Positions 18,672 to 28,260 of a stretch of 64,000 nucleotides of DNA are shown piece after piece. The notes beneath the pieces were generated by a model. It made no database searches, was not told where the DNA came from, and saw only the letters and a program-made list of their open reading frames with translations. Position 1 is the first letter of the stretch; each line of letters begins with the position of its first letter. The stretch is from the NCBI GenBank assembly GCA_030653035.1, contig JAUSAB010000045.1, forward strand, positions 32,649-96,648, read 5' to 3'. Source of the DNA: Desulfocapsaceae bacterium. Its GTDB lineage: Bacteria > Desulfobacterota > Desulfobulbia > Desulfobulbales > Desulfocapsaceae. Both the position numbers and the translations under genes were made by a program.

Positions 18672-19202
18672 AACGATCTAATCCTGGTAGGCAAGATCTG
18701 ATTGGACAGGAAAGGAACATGACAGCGGGACAAAAGCAAACCTGTACCGCCAAAGAGAAACAAAAAAACGAGAGAGGGGGGAGAGAGACACACATAGTAA
18801 CAACGGCCCAATGATCAACAATAGTCAACCAGCTAACGTTATTACATAATTTAACATTCAAACAATCACAGCCGCTCCTAAATCAAGACACGCCTGTCGA
18901 TATCGCCCCCAAATCAGGGCAAATGAACACTAAATTTTTATATATAAAACCAGTCAATGACCTACAGACATTGCCCAAGAACACTTCTTCTGTACTTCAC
19001 CAACTCAGCATATAAACACAATTTTTCTTCCCGAATTTCGTAATCTTGTTCAGCATCATTCCAACTGCAATCAATAATTTTGCTGATGAATTCCAGTCAA
19101 CTCGCCTCGACCTGCCTTGTCACCCTTTAACGTGACCTGCAGACCTTTCTTTAAAGCGCCCTGGATATAAAAACAGAATAAAAATTATTATTCTGAGAAT
19201 AA
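18672..19202. other. Non-coding gap between rny and 6S RNA
   Basis: About 530 bp with no convincing gene on either strand. It is A+T rich toward 18900-19000 and includes purine-rich runs near 18760-18790. It should hold the rny promoter and leader on its left side, but no clear promoter was found. Confidence 0.4.
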
Positions 19203-19377
19203 AAAATCCCCACCCTGCCGTGTCAGCAGAATATTTAAACCTATGAAATAGGTGGGCATAACTCATAGCCTCGTCGGGAAGTTTGCCAGGCAAACTTCCT
19301 TCGGAAAACCGTAGAGATACCCTTTTTATGAGAGTTGGCTCAACATTCTGAAGATCACCAACAGGGCAGGGAAAACA
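19203..19377 (-). ncRNA. ssrS: 6S RNA
   Basis: The minus strand carries a roughly 175-nt sequence that folds as expected for 6S RNA. The ends pair (CCCTGCC near 19372 with GGCAGGG near 19213), a large central region follows, and the top is a long hairpin GGAAGTTTGCC-TGGCAAACTTCC near 19277-19299. A T run follows the closing stem at 19206-19201. It lies directly downstream of zapA, the classic place for ssrS in proteobacteria. 6S RNA binds the sigma-70 RNA polymerase holoenzyme and damps housekeeping transcription in stationary phase. The ends are estimates. Confidence 0.75.
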
Positions 19378-19383
19378 GATTTC

Positions 19384-19412
19384 ACAATAAATCCTCAACA
19401 AATTTCAAGCAA
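19384..19412 (-). promoter_or_regulatory. Candidate promoter of 6S RNA
   Basis: On the minus strand TTGCTT (19412-19407) and TATTGT (19389-19384) are 17 bp apart, placing the transcription start near 19377, where the predicted 6S RNA begins. Both hexamers deviate from consensus. Confidence 0.4.
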
Positions 19413-19510
19413 ACACGTCAATTGCATATCGCACCCAAAACAAAGGCAACAACATGAAGAGACAAACATCTCAAACAACTATAGCAAAATTTCAAGCAAA
19501 CAAAAGAGAA

Positions 19511-19819
19511 TTATCTCCGACCCTCTCCTTTTTCTAGAGAAAGCCCTGAATCAATTTGCCTCGTCAGACTGGCAATCCTTTGTTCCGTATCTGCTTTATA
19601 GCGATCAAAGTTAGATTTTAACTCGAAATACCTGGAGGCAATATTCAAACTCACCAAAACTGCCACCTTGTTCACTGGTATTGCTCCCGAGGCGCCAGAC
19701 ATATTTTCCTTAACCAACCCTTGCACAAGATCAAGGATATCTGCAACCTCATCCTCTGGAGCCCCGGTATAAAAAGTATATTCCTGGCCGAGAAGTTCAA
19801 ACCGAACAAGCCTTTCCAA
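19511..19819 (-). CDS. zapA: Cell division protein ZapA
   Basis: A 102-residue ZapA homolog: MERLVRFELLGQEYTFYTG at the N-terminus, then the helix VADILDLVQGLVKENM and the segment VNKVAVLVSLNIASRYFELK, followed by a coiled coil. ZapA cross-links FtsZ filaments at the division ring. The upstream neighbour is a small coiled-coil protein of ZapB type and the downstream element is 6S RNA, the order found in many proteobacteria. Confidence 0.88.
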   Translation of the reverse strand: MERLVRFELLGQEYTFYTGAPEDEVADILDLVQGLVKENMSGASGAIPVNKVAVLVSLNIASRYFELKSNFDRYKADTEQRIASLTRQIDSGLSLEKGEGRR

Positions 19820-19902
19820 GTCAACTCTCCACGACTCTGACGGATCTGCATAATATCCTTCTCAAAAGACAAGCACCAAGAAGAATCTGCCCAAAGGCCA
19901 CG

Positions 19903-20202
19903 TTAAAAAAGGCTTCCTTGTACAGCGCCATCCGAATTACGGTTGGTTGTGCCAGCTCCGCCACTCTCGGTCGCACCTGCTTCCCATTCTTCAATGCGCT
20001 CCAGAAGCCCAGACACCCTGTTACCAATCTCTCCTCGTTCATCCTTGAGATCAGCCAACTCCTCCTGCAAAGTGGCAATCGCCGCCTCCCGCTGCATCAA
20101 AAGGTCATCAACTTTCCTTTTATCTGCCTGCAAGGCATTAAATCTTTCCAATAGTTTAGCAACAAAATCCTCAAGACGCCCTAACTCGCTATCCTGTATC
20201 AT
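19903..20202 (-). CDS. Small coiled-coil protein, ZapB-like
   Basis: A 99-residue protein that is almost entirely coiled coil from residue 5 to 75 (LEDFVAKLLERFNALQADKRK, then a heptad-rich stretch), with a disordered Gly/Asn-rich tail ending GSLF. Its size, coiled coil and place just upstream of zapA fit a ZapB-type division factor. Coiled-coil similarity is weak evidence, so the call rests largely on context. Confidence 0.65.
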   Translation of the reverse strand: MIQDSELGRLEDFVAKLLERFNALQADKRKVDDLLMQREAAIATLQEELADLKDERGEIGNRVSGLLERIEEWEAGATESGGAGTTNRNSDGAVQGSLF

Positions 20203-20424
20203 ATCCTTTACTCCTGTAATTATTATAATAAACTCAAAACTCTTTTACATATCAAGAAACAGTTTAAATATACCCACGCCCTGTATTCTCCGCAAGCATT
20301 AAGCCATTTTCACAGAATAATATCCTCACCTGAAGAGTAAAATCAGTAGCCGCTTTTCATCAATCCCTGAAATAAGGGACACTGGAGCAGGCGAGCAAGA
20401 ACTCCGACCCCGCTCCTCTTTATT

Positions 20425-20910
20425 TCATCCCCTTGAAAAGCTCCAACTCAACGGCCGACCCTCGCGATAAGGCATATATCCATGAAATGGAAAGATATTA
20501 TCATCAAAAACCATATCCAGAAAATACTTATCACCCTCCCACATCGGCAACAGATGCAACTCATCCAAGCGGCACCACCGCAAATCGCCTTCTTCATTCG
20601 ATGTCCTGGCTGTCCCGCTGAAGCGATCTATCCGATAGATAAAACCAAACCAATCTTCACCACCACGACCGAAACCGGCCCAATTCACCGTTCCCCGCAA
20701 CGTCGCACCCTCACACAACAACCCAGACTCTTCATAAACCTCCCGCCTGAGACACGAAAAAATATCTTCCTGCCGTTTCATCTTGCCACCAAGACCATTA
20801 TATTTTCCTAAATGCTGATCAGTGGCTCGCTTATTCCTGTGAACAAGCAAGGTTTGCTGGCCATCTGGAGAAAGAATAAAACCAAGTGTTGCTAATATTG
20901 GAGTGTACAT
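20425..20910 (-). CDS. Nudix hydrolase, MutT-like
   Basis: A 161-residue Nudix protein. The box is perfect: G42-x5-E48-x7-R56-E57-x2-E60-E61-x-G63. The N-terminal strand ILATLGFILSPDGQQTLLVHR and the segment YNGLGGK match 8-oxo-dGTP or similar nucleoside diphosphate hydrolases. MutT enzymes hydrolyse oxidised dGTP before it is built into DNA. The substrate cannot be read from sequence. It is divergent from the transglycosylase gene. Confidence 0.85.
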   Translation of the reverse strand: MYTPILATLGFILSPDGQQTLLVHRNKRATDQHLGKYNGLGGKMKRQEDIFSCLRREVYEESGLLCEGATLRGTVNWAGFGRGGEDWFGFIYRIDRFSGTARTSNEEGDLRWCRLDELHLLPMWEGDKYFLDMVFDDNIFPFHGYMPYREGRPLSWSFSRG

Positions 20911-20985
20911 CAGGCCTTCCTTATGATTAAATAAAGGGGTATCGTTCTTTCCAACTTTTATTTTTTAACTTTTAAATCTTGCAAC

Positions 20986-22227
20986 ATGAAATCCGCAAAC
21001 CCAGAGGCTTGTATCCTCACCAGCCAATCCCCCGCCCATAGGTTGCTGGCATCCGTCCTTATTGCCACTATTGCATTCCTTTGTCTTTTAGGCAACACTT
21101 CCAATCTTGGCGCTACGGTCACCAACAAAAACTTCCCCACATTTCCAGCCATTCAAACCAATGTCGCTTTCTGGGAAAAAATTTACACAACATACTCTAC
21201 CAGCGAAGCCGTCATCCACGACAAATATGACTTGACCAAAATCTATGGGGTAATCCCCATTGTTGATTATCTCCAGCCCGGCGCCAAACGGCTCAATGAA
21301 CCCCTACTTGAGGCTGCTAAACAGAAATATAGCGCAATCCTGACCCACATTGCCCAAGGGGGTCCCGCCGTCACCAAAGAAGAACGTCGAATCGCCGCCA
21401 TGTTTCAAGGTGCCCGCAAATCACAACTGGAAAAGGCCAGTGAATCCGTCCGTGTCCAGATCGGCCAGAAAGAACGGTTCAGGGAAGGAGTTGTGCGTTC
21501 AGAAGCATATCTCCATGAGATCAAACGAATACTCCGTTCATACGACCTCCCGGAAGAACTCGCCTACCTGCCCCATGTTGAATCTTCCTTTAATCCCAAC
21601 GCCTACAGCAAGGCCGGGGCCTCTGGCCTCTGGCAATTTACCCGGTCAACAGGAAAACAGTATCTGCGAATCGATCATGCCATTGATGAACGCCAGGATC
21701 CATTAAAGGCAACTCACGCAGCCGCAAAATTTCTGAAAAGAAATCACTCTGTTCTTGGCAGTTGGCCCTTGGCCCTTACCGCCTATAATTGTGGGACATC
21801 AGGAATGGCACGGGCTAAAAAAGACAAGGGCTCTTATGAAAAGATCTTTCTGGAATATGAGGAAGGACACTTCAAATTTGCCTCACGCAACTATTATCCA
21901 GAATTTCTTGCTGCCCTCCAGGCCGCACAAAAGTTTGAACAAAAAACATCTTCGCGCTCCCTGCAATCTGCACCTTTAACAACTGTCCGGCTCACCAAAC
22001 GCGCATCAATAGACGACATCAGTCGCCATTTCAAAGTCGATATCAACACCATCAAGACGCTCAACCCAACCATCAACCAATTGATTTCTCAAGAAAAAAT
22101 GCAGCTCCCCCAAGGATATGAGCTGAAACTTCCTGCTACTGCACACAACTCCAAAAAACAAACAGTTGCAACACAAGCAAACTCGAACGCCACCAAAAAT
22201 CGTCCCCAAACCATTGTTCAAAAATAA
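20986..22227 (+). CDS. MltD-like lytic murein transglycosylase
   Basis: A 413-residue exported protein with a hydrophobic N-terminal segment (about 22-42), an SLT domain and a C-terminal LysM-like part. The catalytic glutamate is E199 in LPHVESSFNP, followed by SGLWQFTRSTGKQY and ALTAYNCGTSGM, the standard SLT motifs. Residues about 345-385 (ASIDDISRHFKVDINTIKTL) form one degenerate LysM repeat. The enzyme cuts the MurNAc-GlcNAc bond with anhydro-ring formation. It begins a plus-strand run of signalling genes. Confidence 0.85.
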   Translation: MKSANPEACILTSQSPAHRLLASVLIATIAFLCLLGNTSNLGATVTNKNFPTFPAIQTNVAFWEKIYTTYSTSEAVIHDKYDLTKIYGVIPIVDYLQPGAKRLNEPLLEAAKQKYSAILTHIAQGGPAVTKEERRIAAMFQGARKSQLEKASESVRVQIGQKERFREGVVRSEAYLHEIKRILRSYDLPEELAYLPHVESSFNPNAYSKAGASGLWQFTRSTGKQYLRIDHAIDERQDPLKATHAAAKFLKRNHSVLGSWPLALTAYNCGTSGMARAKKDKGSYEKIFLEYEEGHFKFASRNYYPEFLAALQAAQKFEQKTSSRSLQSAPLTTVRLTKRASIDDISRHFKVDINTIKTLNPTINQLISQEKMQLPQGYELKLPATAHNSKKQTVATQANSNATKNRPQTIVQK

Positions 22228-22291
22228 CTGTAACAGGACAACATCACCAACAGCCTTAACTCTCTGCTTACTTCAACACAAGGAACCATGC

Positions 22292-22657
22292 ATGGACATC
22301 TCAAAACGAATTGCCGAAATGAAAAAACAACCTGGCTTCCAGGACAATGTAGGGATGGTCCTCATCCACAACGGCGTGGTGCGCAACTGGTCGAGGAAGG
22401 ACAAAAGCAAGGTCAAGGCGCTGGAAGTCACCCCAGATCTTACCAAGATAGAGACCATTCGCCAGGAATTTCTCGGACGGGATGGCATTTTTGATATCGT
22501 TATCGAGGCCAAAAGCGGAGAGTTCCAACCAGGCGAAGACCTTCTCTTTATCATCGTTGCCGGTGATATCCGCGAGAACATCAAGCCCGTTCTCTCGGAA
22601 CTTCTTGATCGGGTCAAGGCCGAGGCCATTGCCAAACGAGAAATTATCCTCAATTAG
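22292..22657 (+). CDS. Short MoaE-like protein
   Basis: From ATG 22292 (AAGGA ribosome-binding site 7 bases upstream) this encodes 121 residues. A frame open from 22166 overlaps the transglycosylase gene and was rejected. The second half resembles the MoaE catalytic subunit of molybdopterin synthase: GRDGIFDIVIEAKSGEFQ, PGEDLLFIIVAGDIRENIK and RVKAEAIAKREI, the last around the family's active-site lysine region. It is shorter than typical MoaE (about 140-150 residues) and no moaD lies next to it. It may have a different role. It is 11 bp upstream of an HDOD gene. Confidence 0.65.
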   Translation: MDISKRIAEMKKQPGFQDNVGMVLIHNGVVRNWSRKDKSKVKALEVTPDLTKIETIRQEFLGRDGIFDIVIEAKSGEFQPGEDLLFIIVAGDIRENIKPVLSELLDRVKAEAIAKREIILN

Positions 22658-22668
22658 AGAAAGTCAAC

Positions 22669-23508
22669 ATGCTTACCGCTGAACAATTTGTCAAAAAATT
22701 CAAGGATGCAAAGACACTGCCATACGTTGTCACCGAGCTTTCACGAATGCTTGCTGATGACAATTCGACCATGAAAGACTTTGAAGACATTATCAAGATG
22801 GATCCCACGATGGTGGCGCGCCTGCTCCGCCTTGTCAACAGCGCCTTCTACGGACTCTCACAACCAGTTACCTCCATCAGCAGGGCCGTGGCCTTTCTGG
22901 GAATGCGGAACCTTCGCAGCATGGCCGTCACTGACGCCCTGCAAAACATCTTCAAAGAACGAAACGACCCGGGGATTTTCTCCAGAAAACGTCTCTGGCT
23001 GCACTGTGCGGTTGTCAGCACATGCAGCAAGATCCTGGCCGAAAGAATTTTTGCCATCAACGGCGACGACGCCTATCTCTGTGGGATCCTTCATGATTTT
23101 GGGAAGATTGCCGAGGAACAAATAGAAAGAGAAGCCTTTCTTGCCGCCTGTGCGGCTTACAAGCCCACAGATTCACTCATTGAACATGAACGCCATTTTT
23201 TAGGGACAGATCACTGCGAAATCGGCTACCTGTTATCCCAGGAGTGGGGAATGTCCCCCCCTATCCAGGAGGCCATCCGCGATCATCATACCTTGGCGGA
23301 AGATGCCGTCCCCAGCAGCCTGACCAGCATCCTCCAGATTGCGCAGTACATTACCGGTCAGCTGGGCTACAGCTCCCTGCCGGATGTCATATCTCCCCTT
23401 TCTCCTCCACTGGTGCTCCATCTCCAGGAAAACATGGCTGAATACAAAGTACTAATCGATGATTTACCGGAAGAGATAGCAAAAGCCCTCAGCATTTACG
23501 AACAGTAG
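22669..23508 (+). CDS. HDOD domain protein
   Basis: A 279-residue HDOD protein. The family pattern runs [31 protein letters not shown] and the HD-like [15 protein letters not shown], then [11 protein letters not shown] and AIRDHH. HDOD domains are HD-GYP relatives that usually lack full catalysis and act as signalling adaptors. No other domain is fused. The next gene is a hybrid histidine kinase 109 bp on, so both may serve one pathway. Confidence 0.9.
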   Translation: MLTAEQFVKKFKDAKTLPYVVTELSRMLADDNSTMKDFEDIIKMDPTMVARLLRLVNSAFYGLSQPVTSISRAVAFLGMRNLRSMAVTDALQNIFKERNDPGIFSRKRLWLHCAVVSTCSKILAERIFAINGDDAYLCGILHDFGKIAEEQIEREAFLAACAAYKPTDSLIEHERHFLGTDHCEIGYLLSQEWGMSPPIQEAIRDHHTLAEDAVPSSLTSILQIAQYITGQLGYSSLPDVISPLSPPLVLHLQENMAEYKVLIDDLPEEIAKALSIYEQ

Positions 23509-23617
23509 GAATTATTCAAGAATCAAGAGAACTTTTCCCTGTTCCCACGACTCTCCCTCTGCCGTTCTCATCACCAGACACTCAAGGTTATTACGCACAA
23601 CCATACAGGAGCTGGAC

Positions 23618-25777
23618 ATGGAAAATAGTTTTGCGGTTTTTAACCAGGTCACCACATTCACCACCGAAATCAACGAACTCCTGTCTCTCCTGGCTGACAC
23701 CGATAGCGATCATCTTTACCTCTGTCTTGATCAGAAAGGAACCCCGCATACGAGCGGGACAACGTCCTTAGAGCCATCCCCACAGGTCTTGGAAGAACTT
23801 TCTGCTCAGATACAAACAGGGCTCGACGCACAATCCTTCTGGACAACAAGCAACGGGGACTACCATGCCCTCTCCCTGCCTGAGCTGAAGGCGACACTTC
23901 TCTTCAGTAGTGATCACGTCAGCAGCCAGAGTGCGCCATCACTCATCTGTCGGATCGTCCAACTCTGCCTTACCTTATTTCGAGTCCAGCAAGAACACCA
24001 CAAGACCCTGCAACGGCTTGACATTCAAAAGAAACAGTTTGATCGTAAATTTTCAGTTCTGGAACAGAAATATCAGACCATCCTGGAAGAAAACCAGAAA
24101 AATTATCAGGTCATCCAGGAACAACAGGACAATTACTCAAAAACCCTCCAATCCGAGATCGAGATCCAGACCAAGCAGCTCCGGGAAGCCACAGCAGCGG
24201 CCGAAGCGGCCAATATCGCCAAGAGTGAGTTTCTCGCCTCCATGAGTCATGAAATCAGAACCCCCATGAACGGCATCATCGGCTTTACCGATATGCTCTT
24301 GACCTCTGAGCTTGACGAAGAACAAAAGGAGAGCGCCTTCACCATCAAGCGCAGCGGCGAGGCCCTTCTTGGTCTCATCAACGACATCCTCGATTTCTCC
24401 AAGGTTGAGGCCGGGCACATGGAACTCGAGGCCATTGACTTTGACCCGGAGATAACCGCCCATGATGTCTGTGATATGGTGCGACCCAAGATTACCGGTA
24501 AAAACATTGAGATGCTGTGCCGCATTGACGAGCGATTGCCGGCAAACGTCATGGGCGATCCGGGAAGATTCCGGCAGGTACTGGTTAACCTCCTTGGCAA
24601 TTCCGTCAAATTTACAAAACGGGGAGAGCTGGAGCTTTCCATAGAGGTGGAAGAAGAAACAGAAAATACCCTTATTCTCCACAGCAAGATTCGGGACACC
24701 GGTATTGGCATTGATCCCTCCAAGGTTGACACCATTTTTGAGGCCTTTAAGCAGGCGGATGGTTCAACGACCAGAAAATATGGCGGCACCGGACTGGGCC
24801 TCTCCATATGTCGAAAGATCGCACAGTTAATGAAAGGGCAGGTATGGGCAGAAAGCATACCAGGGCAAGGTTCCATCTTTCATTTTACTGCCACCATGCA
24901 GAAATCCGCGCGGGTCAAGCCAAAAACCGCAACGATCAGCACCCTGAAAGGCTCCCGTATCCTCATTGTTGATGACAACAAGACCAACATCGAAATCCTG
25001 CTCAATATCTTCCATCAGTACGACATCCAGATCGTTGCGCTAATGGATGAGACACAAACCCTGCCAACCCTGATTGCGGCCGACCAGAACAACACCCCCT
25101 TTGACGCCGCCATTCTCGACCTGCAACTTCCTGTTATTTCAGGATTTGACCTTGCCTTGCAGATCCGTGCGGCCAAGACCAAAAGCCACAATATCCCGCT
25201 TCTTGCCTACACCTCCAGCACCGAAAAAATCGCCAACCGCTGCCGCGACGCCGGTTTTAACGCCTTTCTCACCAAGCCAACCCGCCGCGCCATGATGCTT
25301 AAGACCTTGTCCAAGATCCTGAGCAGCCCGGATGATAACAGCATCCCCAAAGAGGAAAAAGAACTCATCACCCAGTATTCAATTCGTGAAGATATCAAAC
25401 ACTCAAGCAGGATTCTCCTGGCCGAAGACAATCTGGTCAACCAGAAACTGGCAACCATGATGCTCAGTAAGGCGGGATATACGGTGCAGGTCGCCGCCAA
25501 TGGACGACTGGCGCTTGAAAGCTATACCCAGAACCCAGACCGGTATGACCTCATCCTCATGGATATTCAGATGCCCGAGATGGACGGGCTGGAGGCCACC
25601 CGCCAGATCCGGCAAAAAGGGTTTACGGACATTCCCATTGTCGCCATGACGGCCAATGCCATGAAAGGCGATCGGGAAAAATGCCTTGAAGCCGGCATGA
25701 ATGATTATATCAGCAAACCCATCAAACGCGAGATCGTCTTCAAGATCCTTGAAGAAAGGCTCTACAAGAACGCTTGA
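23618..25777 (+). CDS. Hybrid sensor histidine kinase with two receiver domains
   Basis: A 719-residue cytoplasmic protein (no transmembrane helix seen). The N-terminal 120 residues are an unrecognised sensor region, followed by a coiled coil (about 120-200), a HisKA domain with H211 in [14 protein letters not shown] and an ATPase domain with [11 protein letters not shown] and GGTGLGLSI. Two receivers follow: D501 in AILDLQLPV and D649 in [13 protein letters not shown]. The first receiver departs more from consensus. The order resembles BarA-like hybrid kinases but without an Hpt domain, so phosphate must move to a separate Hpt protein. The output is unknown. Confidence 0.9.
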   Translation: MENSFAVFNQVTTFTTEINELLSLLADTDSDHLYLCLDQKGTPHTSGTTSLEPSPQVLEELSAQIQTGLDAQSFWTTSNGDYHALSLPELKATLLFSSDHVSSQSAPSLICRIVQLCLTLFRVQQEHHKTLQRLDIQKKQFDRKFSVLEQKYQTILEENQKNYQVIQEQQDNYSKTLQSEIEIQTKQLREATAAAEAANIAKSEFLASMSHEIRTPMNGIIGFTDMLLTSELDEEQKESAFTIKRSGEALLGLINDILDFSKVEAGHMELEAIDFDPEITAHDVCDMVRPKITGKNIEMLCRIDERLPANVMGDPGRFRQVLVNLLGNSVKFTKRGELELSIEVEEETENTLILHSKIRDTGIGIDPSKVDTIFEAFKQADGSTTRKYGGTGLGLSICRKIAQLMKGQVWAESIPGQGSIFHFTATMQKSARVKPKTATISTLKGSRILIVDDNKTNIEILLNIFHQYDIQIVALMDETQTLPTLIAADQNNTPFDAAILDLQLPVISGFDLALQIRAAKTKSHNIPLLAYTSSTEKIANRCRDAGFNAFLTKPTRRAMMLKTLSKILSSPDDNSIPKEEKELITQYSIREDIKHSSRILLAEDNLVNQKLATMMLSKAGYTVQVAANGRLALESYTQNPDRYDLILMDIQMPEMDGLEATRQIRQKGFTDIPIVAMTANAMKGDREKCLEAGMNDYISKPIKREIVFKILEERLYKNA

Positions 25778-25880
25778 TTAAAAAAGGTTGAAGGCTGAAG
25801 CTTTTGCCCTGAACAACCCTCAGCTCCCACTCTCCCTACCTGAAACAGGTGAGAAATAACAAGACGACATCATACAGGCC

Positions 25881-27263
25881 ATGACCGCTCCCCCTCCCAA
25901 ACCATCTTTAACCAGCCGTCTCTTAACTTGGGCGGATCAGTCGAGTACATTGCAGGTCGGTCCCAGACAGGCATTCCACACCTTCGTCCGTGTGCTTCTG
26001 ATTACGGCCAGAGAATTTCGCAAGAACGAGCTTCCACTACGCGCCAGCGCCCTCACCTACATCACCCTCCTCTCCCTGGTGCCCTTACTGGCCATGAGCA
26101 CAGCACTGGTCAAAGAAATTGGCGGTGACAATCACCTCCGTCAGGTTGTGTACGGCTACATCGACACTCTTGAACATAACCCAACCACCACCGAGCGTGC
26201 CCCCTCTCAGGTTGAGGCAGCACCTGCGGCAGCACCCGGCAACACAGATGAAACGACCGCGAATCTGACCGCGCATCTCCGTTCAGCCGCGGACAAGATT
26301 TTCAACTATGTTGACAAAACCGACTTTACCACCCTAGGGTCCATCGGGGTCCTTGTTATGCTGATCACGATCATCATGGTATTTGTCACCATTGAAATGG
26401 CCATGAACGCAATCTGGCAAGTGCACTCTGGCCGCTCGGCATTGCGCAAGATCATCGATTATCTGGCCTTGCTGATTCTGATGCCACTTGCCATCAATAT
26501 TGGCTTTGCAGCCACCACTGTTATCAAAAACCCGACATTACTGGACAAAATCGAACCATTCTTGCCAGTGATCTGGCTGCAGACCAGCTTTCTTCTCTTG
26601 CTGCCAATCTTATCTATTACCCTTGCCTTTTCAATCAGTTATATACTCTTTCCCAATACCAGGGTCCACCCACTCCCCGCCTTGATTGGCGCACTATTTG
26701 CCGGTCCCCTCTGGTTTATCACCCAGAATATCTTTATCAGCCTGCAGATTGGAGTCTCAAACTACAACGCCATCTATGGTTCCTTTGCCACCCTCCCCCT
26801 GTTCCTGGTCTGGCTATACTTTGGCTGGATTTTTATTCTGAGCGGCGCCCAGGTCGCCTTCGCCTGCCAGGCGCGCCACAGTTATCAACTTCTCCCCGCA
26901 CCGCCAACGCCTGCCCAACAACTCAGTGCAGCTTTTGATATAGCCCATCAGGTCTTTCTCTTTTTTGGCAGACAGCAGACGCTGACGGCCGATATGCTCC
27001 CTGACCTCTGCCCTGGACATATCCCTTCTCTTCTCTCATCGACCATTAACCAACTCCTTTCCGCAGGCATCATCCACATTGAGGACAAAAAACAGCACCT
27101 ACTCCCTACCCTGCCAGCCGAAAACCTCAGTCAAGGTACTCTTGTCAAGGCCATCTTAGGCACAGATACTCCCGACACCGAAGGCGGCAGGCAAACTCAA
27201 TGCGCCATAGAGGCAGCCAGTCAAGCGCTGCCTCTGAGTTTTCAAGAAACTCAAAAGAGTTAG
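25881..27263 (+). CDS. YihY/BrkB-family inner-membrane protein
   Basis: A 460-residue protein with about six transmembrane helices between residues 40 and 330. The family features are visible: LRASALTYITLLSLVPLLAM, FVTIEMAMNAIWQV, and SNYNAIYGSFATLPLFLVWLYFGWIFILSGAQVA (about 285-320). A 60-residue Pro/Ala-rich insert sits at about 95-150. The last 130 residues look like a winged-helix domain (FDIAHQVFLFFGRQQTLTAD). The family was once called RNase BN in error; its true function is unsettled. Confidence 0.87.
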   Translation: MTAPPPKPSLTSRLLTWADQSSTLQVGPRQAFHTFVRVLLITAREFRKNELPLRASALTYITLLSLVPLLAMSTALVKEIGGDNHLRQVVYGYIDTLEHNPTTTERAPSQVEAAPAAAPGNTDETTANLTAHLRSAADKIFNYVDKTDFTTLGSIGVLVMLITIIMVFVTIEMAMNAIWQVHSGRSALRKIIDYLALLILMPLAINIGFAATTVIKNPTLLDKIEPFLPVIWLQTSFLLLLPILSITLAFSISYILFPNTRVHPLPALIGALFAGPLWFITQNIFISLQIGVSNYNAIYGSFATLPLFLVWLYFGWIFILSGAQVAFACQARHSYQLLPAPPTPAQQLSAAFDIAHQVFLFFGRQQTLTADMLPDLCPGHIPSLLSSTINQLLSAGIIHIEDKKQHLLPTLPAENLSQGTLVKAILGTDTPDTEGGRQTQCAIEAASQALPLSFQETQKS

Positions 27264-27385
27264 TACCCATCTCAGGAAATATGGTATACGTTAACAGCTA
27301 CTGTCCAGATGAACAGAATTACAGGAATGACTAAACACGTTTCAGCATCTCCTCACCGCCACCATCAACCAACAGGAAAAAATAG

Positions 27386-27697
27386 ATGAAAAAGATTATA
27401 TTAACCGCTTTGACAACTGTTACATTCGCCAGCTTGATACTTTCCGGATGCAAAAATGAAGAACCTAAACAACCACCGGTAAAAGAGACAACGACCAAGG
27501 CCATTCAGGCCGCCGCTGACAAGGCCCATGTGGTTATTGACAAGACCGCAACCACCTCACAGACCTTGGCAGAGAAGGCAGAAGAGATAAAAAATAGCGC
27601 CCGTAAGGCAGCAAATGACATGAGCGCCACTATCCAGAAAGGCAGTACACAGAACATGGAGAAAGCGCCCGAGACCCAACCAGCGCCCCCCAAATAA
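27386..27697 (+). CDS. Small lipoprotein, unknown function
   Basis: A 103-residue protein with a lipoprotein signal (lipobox ILSGC, Cys22). The mature part is an Ala/Lys/Glu-rich helix (about 40-85) with a Pro-rich C-terminal tail (TQPAPPK). It looks like the small lipoproteins with apolipoprotein-like helices found in many Gram-negatives, but I cannot assign a family. It lies upstream of the DUF1456 gene. Confidence 0.6.
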   Translation: MKKIILTALTTVTFASLILSGCKNEEPKQPPVKETTTKAIQAAADKAHVVIDKTATTSQTLAEKAEEIKNSARKAANDMSATIQKGSTQNMEKAPETQPAPPK

Positions 27698-27756
27698 GCT
27701 GGCGTTCAAAGAGATCCCCCGCAATACTATAAGCCAACAGCTATCAGGAACACCCC

Positions 27757-28260
27757 ATGACCAACAATGATACTCTCCGCAGGATTCGCTACGCTCTCGA
27801 CCTGCCCGACGCGACAATCGTTGAGATATGCAAACTCGGCGGACACGACCTGGAAAAATCATCGATCGCTGCCTTGCTGAAAAAGGAAGAGGAAGAAGGT
27901 TATCTTGCATGCAGTGATCTGGTCATGGGTTCCTTTCTCGATGGTCTCATTATCCACAAAAGAGGCCCTAAAGAAAACAAAGCCGAACAAGCGGATGCAG
28001 CATCGCCCATCAACAACAATATCATCCTCAAAAAACTGCGCATTGCCCTTGAGCTGAAAGAAGATGCTCTGCTTGAAATTCTGGAACTGGCCCATGCCGG
28101 CATCACCAAGGCCAAGCTCAGCGCCTTGTTCCGAAAAGAAGGTCATAAAAATTACAAGGAATGCGGCAATCAGTTTCTCCGGAGCTTCCTGAAAGGACTC
28201 ACTATTCGCTTCAGAGATCAGAGAGATAACTCCCGCCCTGTGAGGCAAGAACGGTCATGA
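27757..28260 (+). CDS. DUF1456 (YehS-like) protein
   Basis: A 167-residue cytoplasmic protein made of two copies of a roughly 65-residue unit: TLRRIRYALDLPDATIVEI ... FLDGLIIHKRG and IILKKLRIALELKEDALLEI ... FLKGLTIRFRD. This is the exact layout of DUF1456/YehS. Function is unknown. Its TGA overlaps the ATG of the pseudouridine synthase by 4 bp. Confidence 0.85.
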   Translation: MTNNDTLRRIRYALDLPDATIVEICKLGGHDLEKSSIAALLKKEEEEGYLACSDLVMGSFLDGLIIHKRGPKENKAEQADAASPINNNIILKKLRIALELKEDALLEILELAHAGITKAKLSALFRKEGHKNYKECGNQFLRSFLKGLTIRFRDQRDNSRPVRQERS

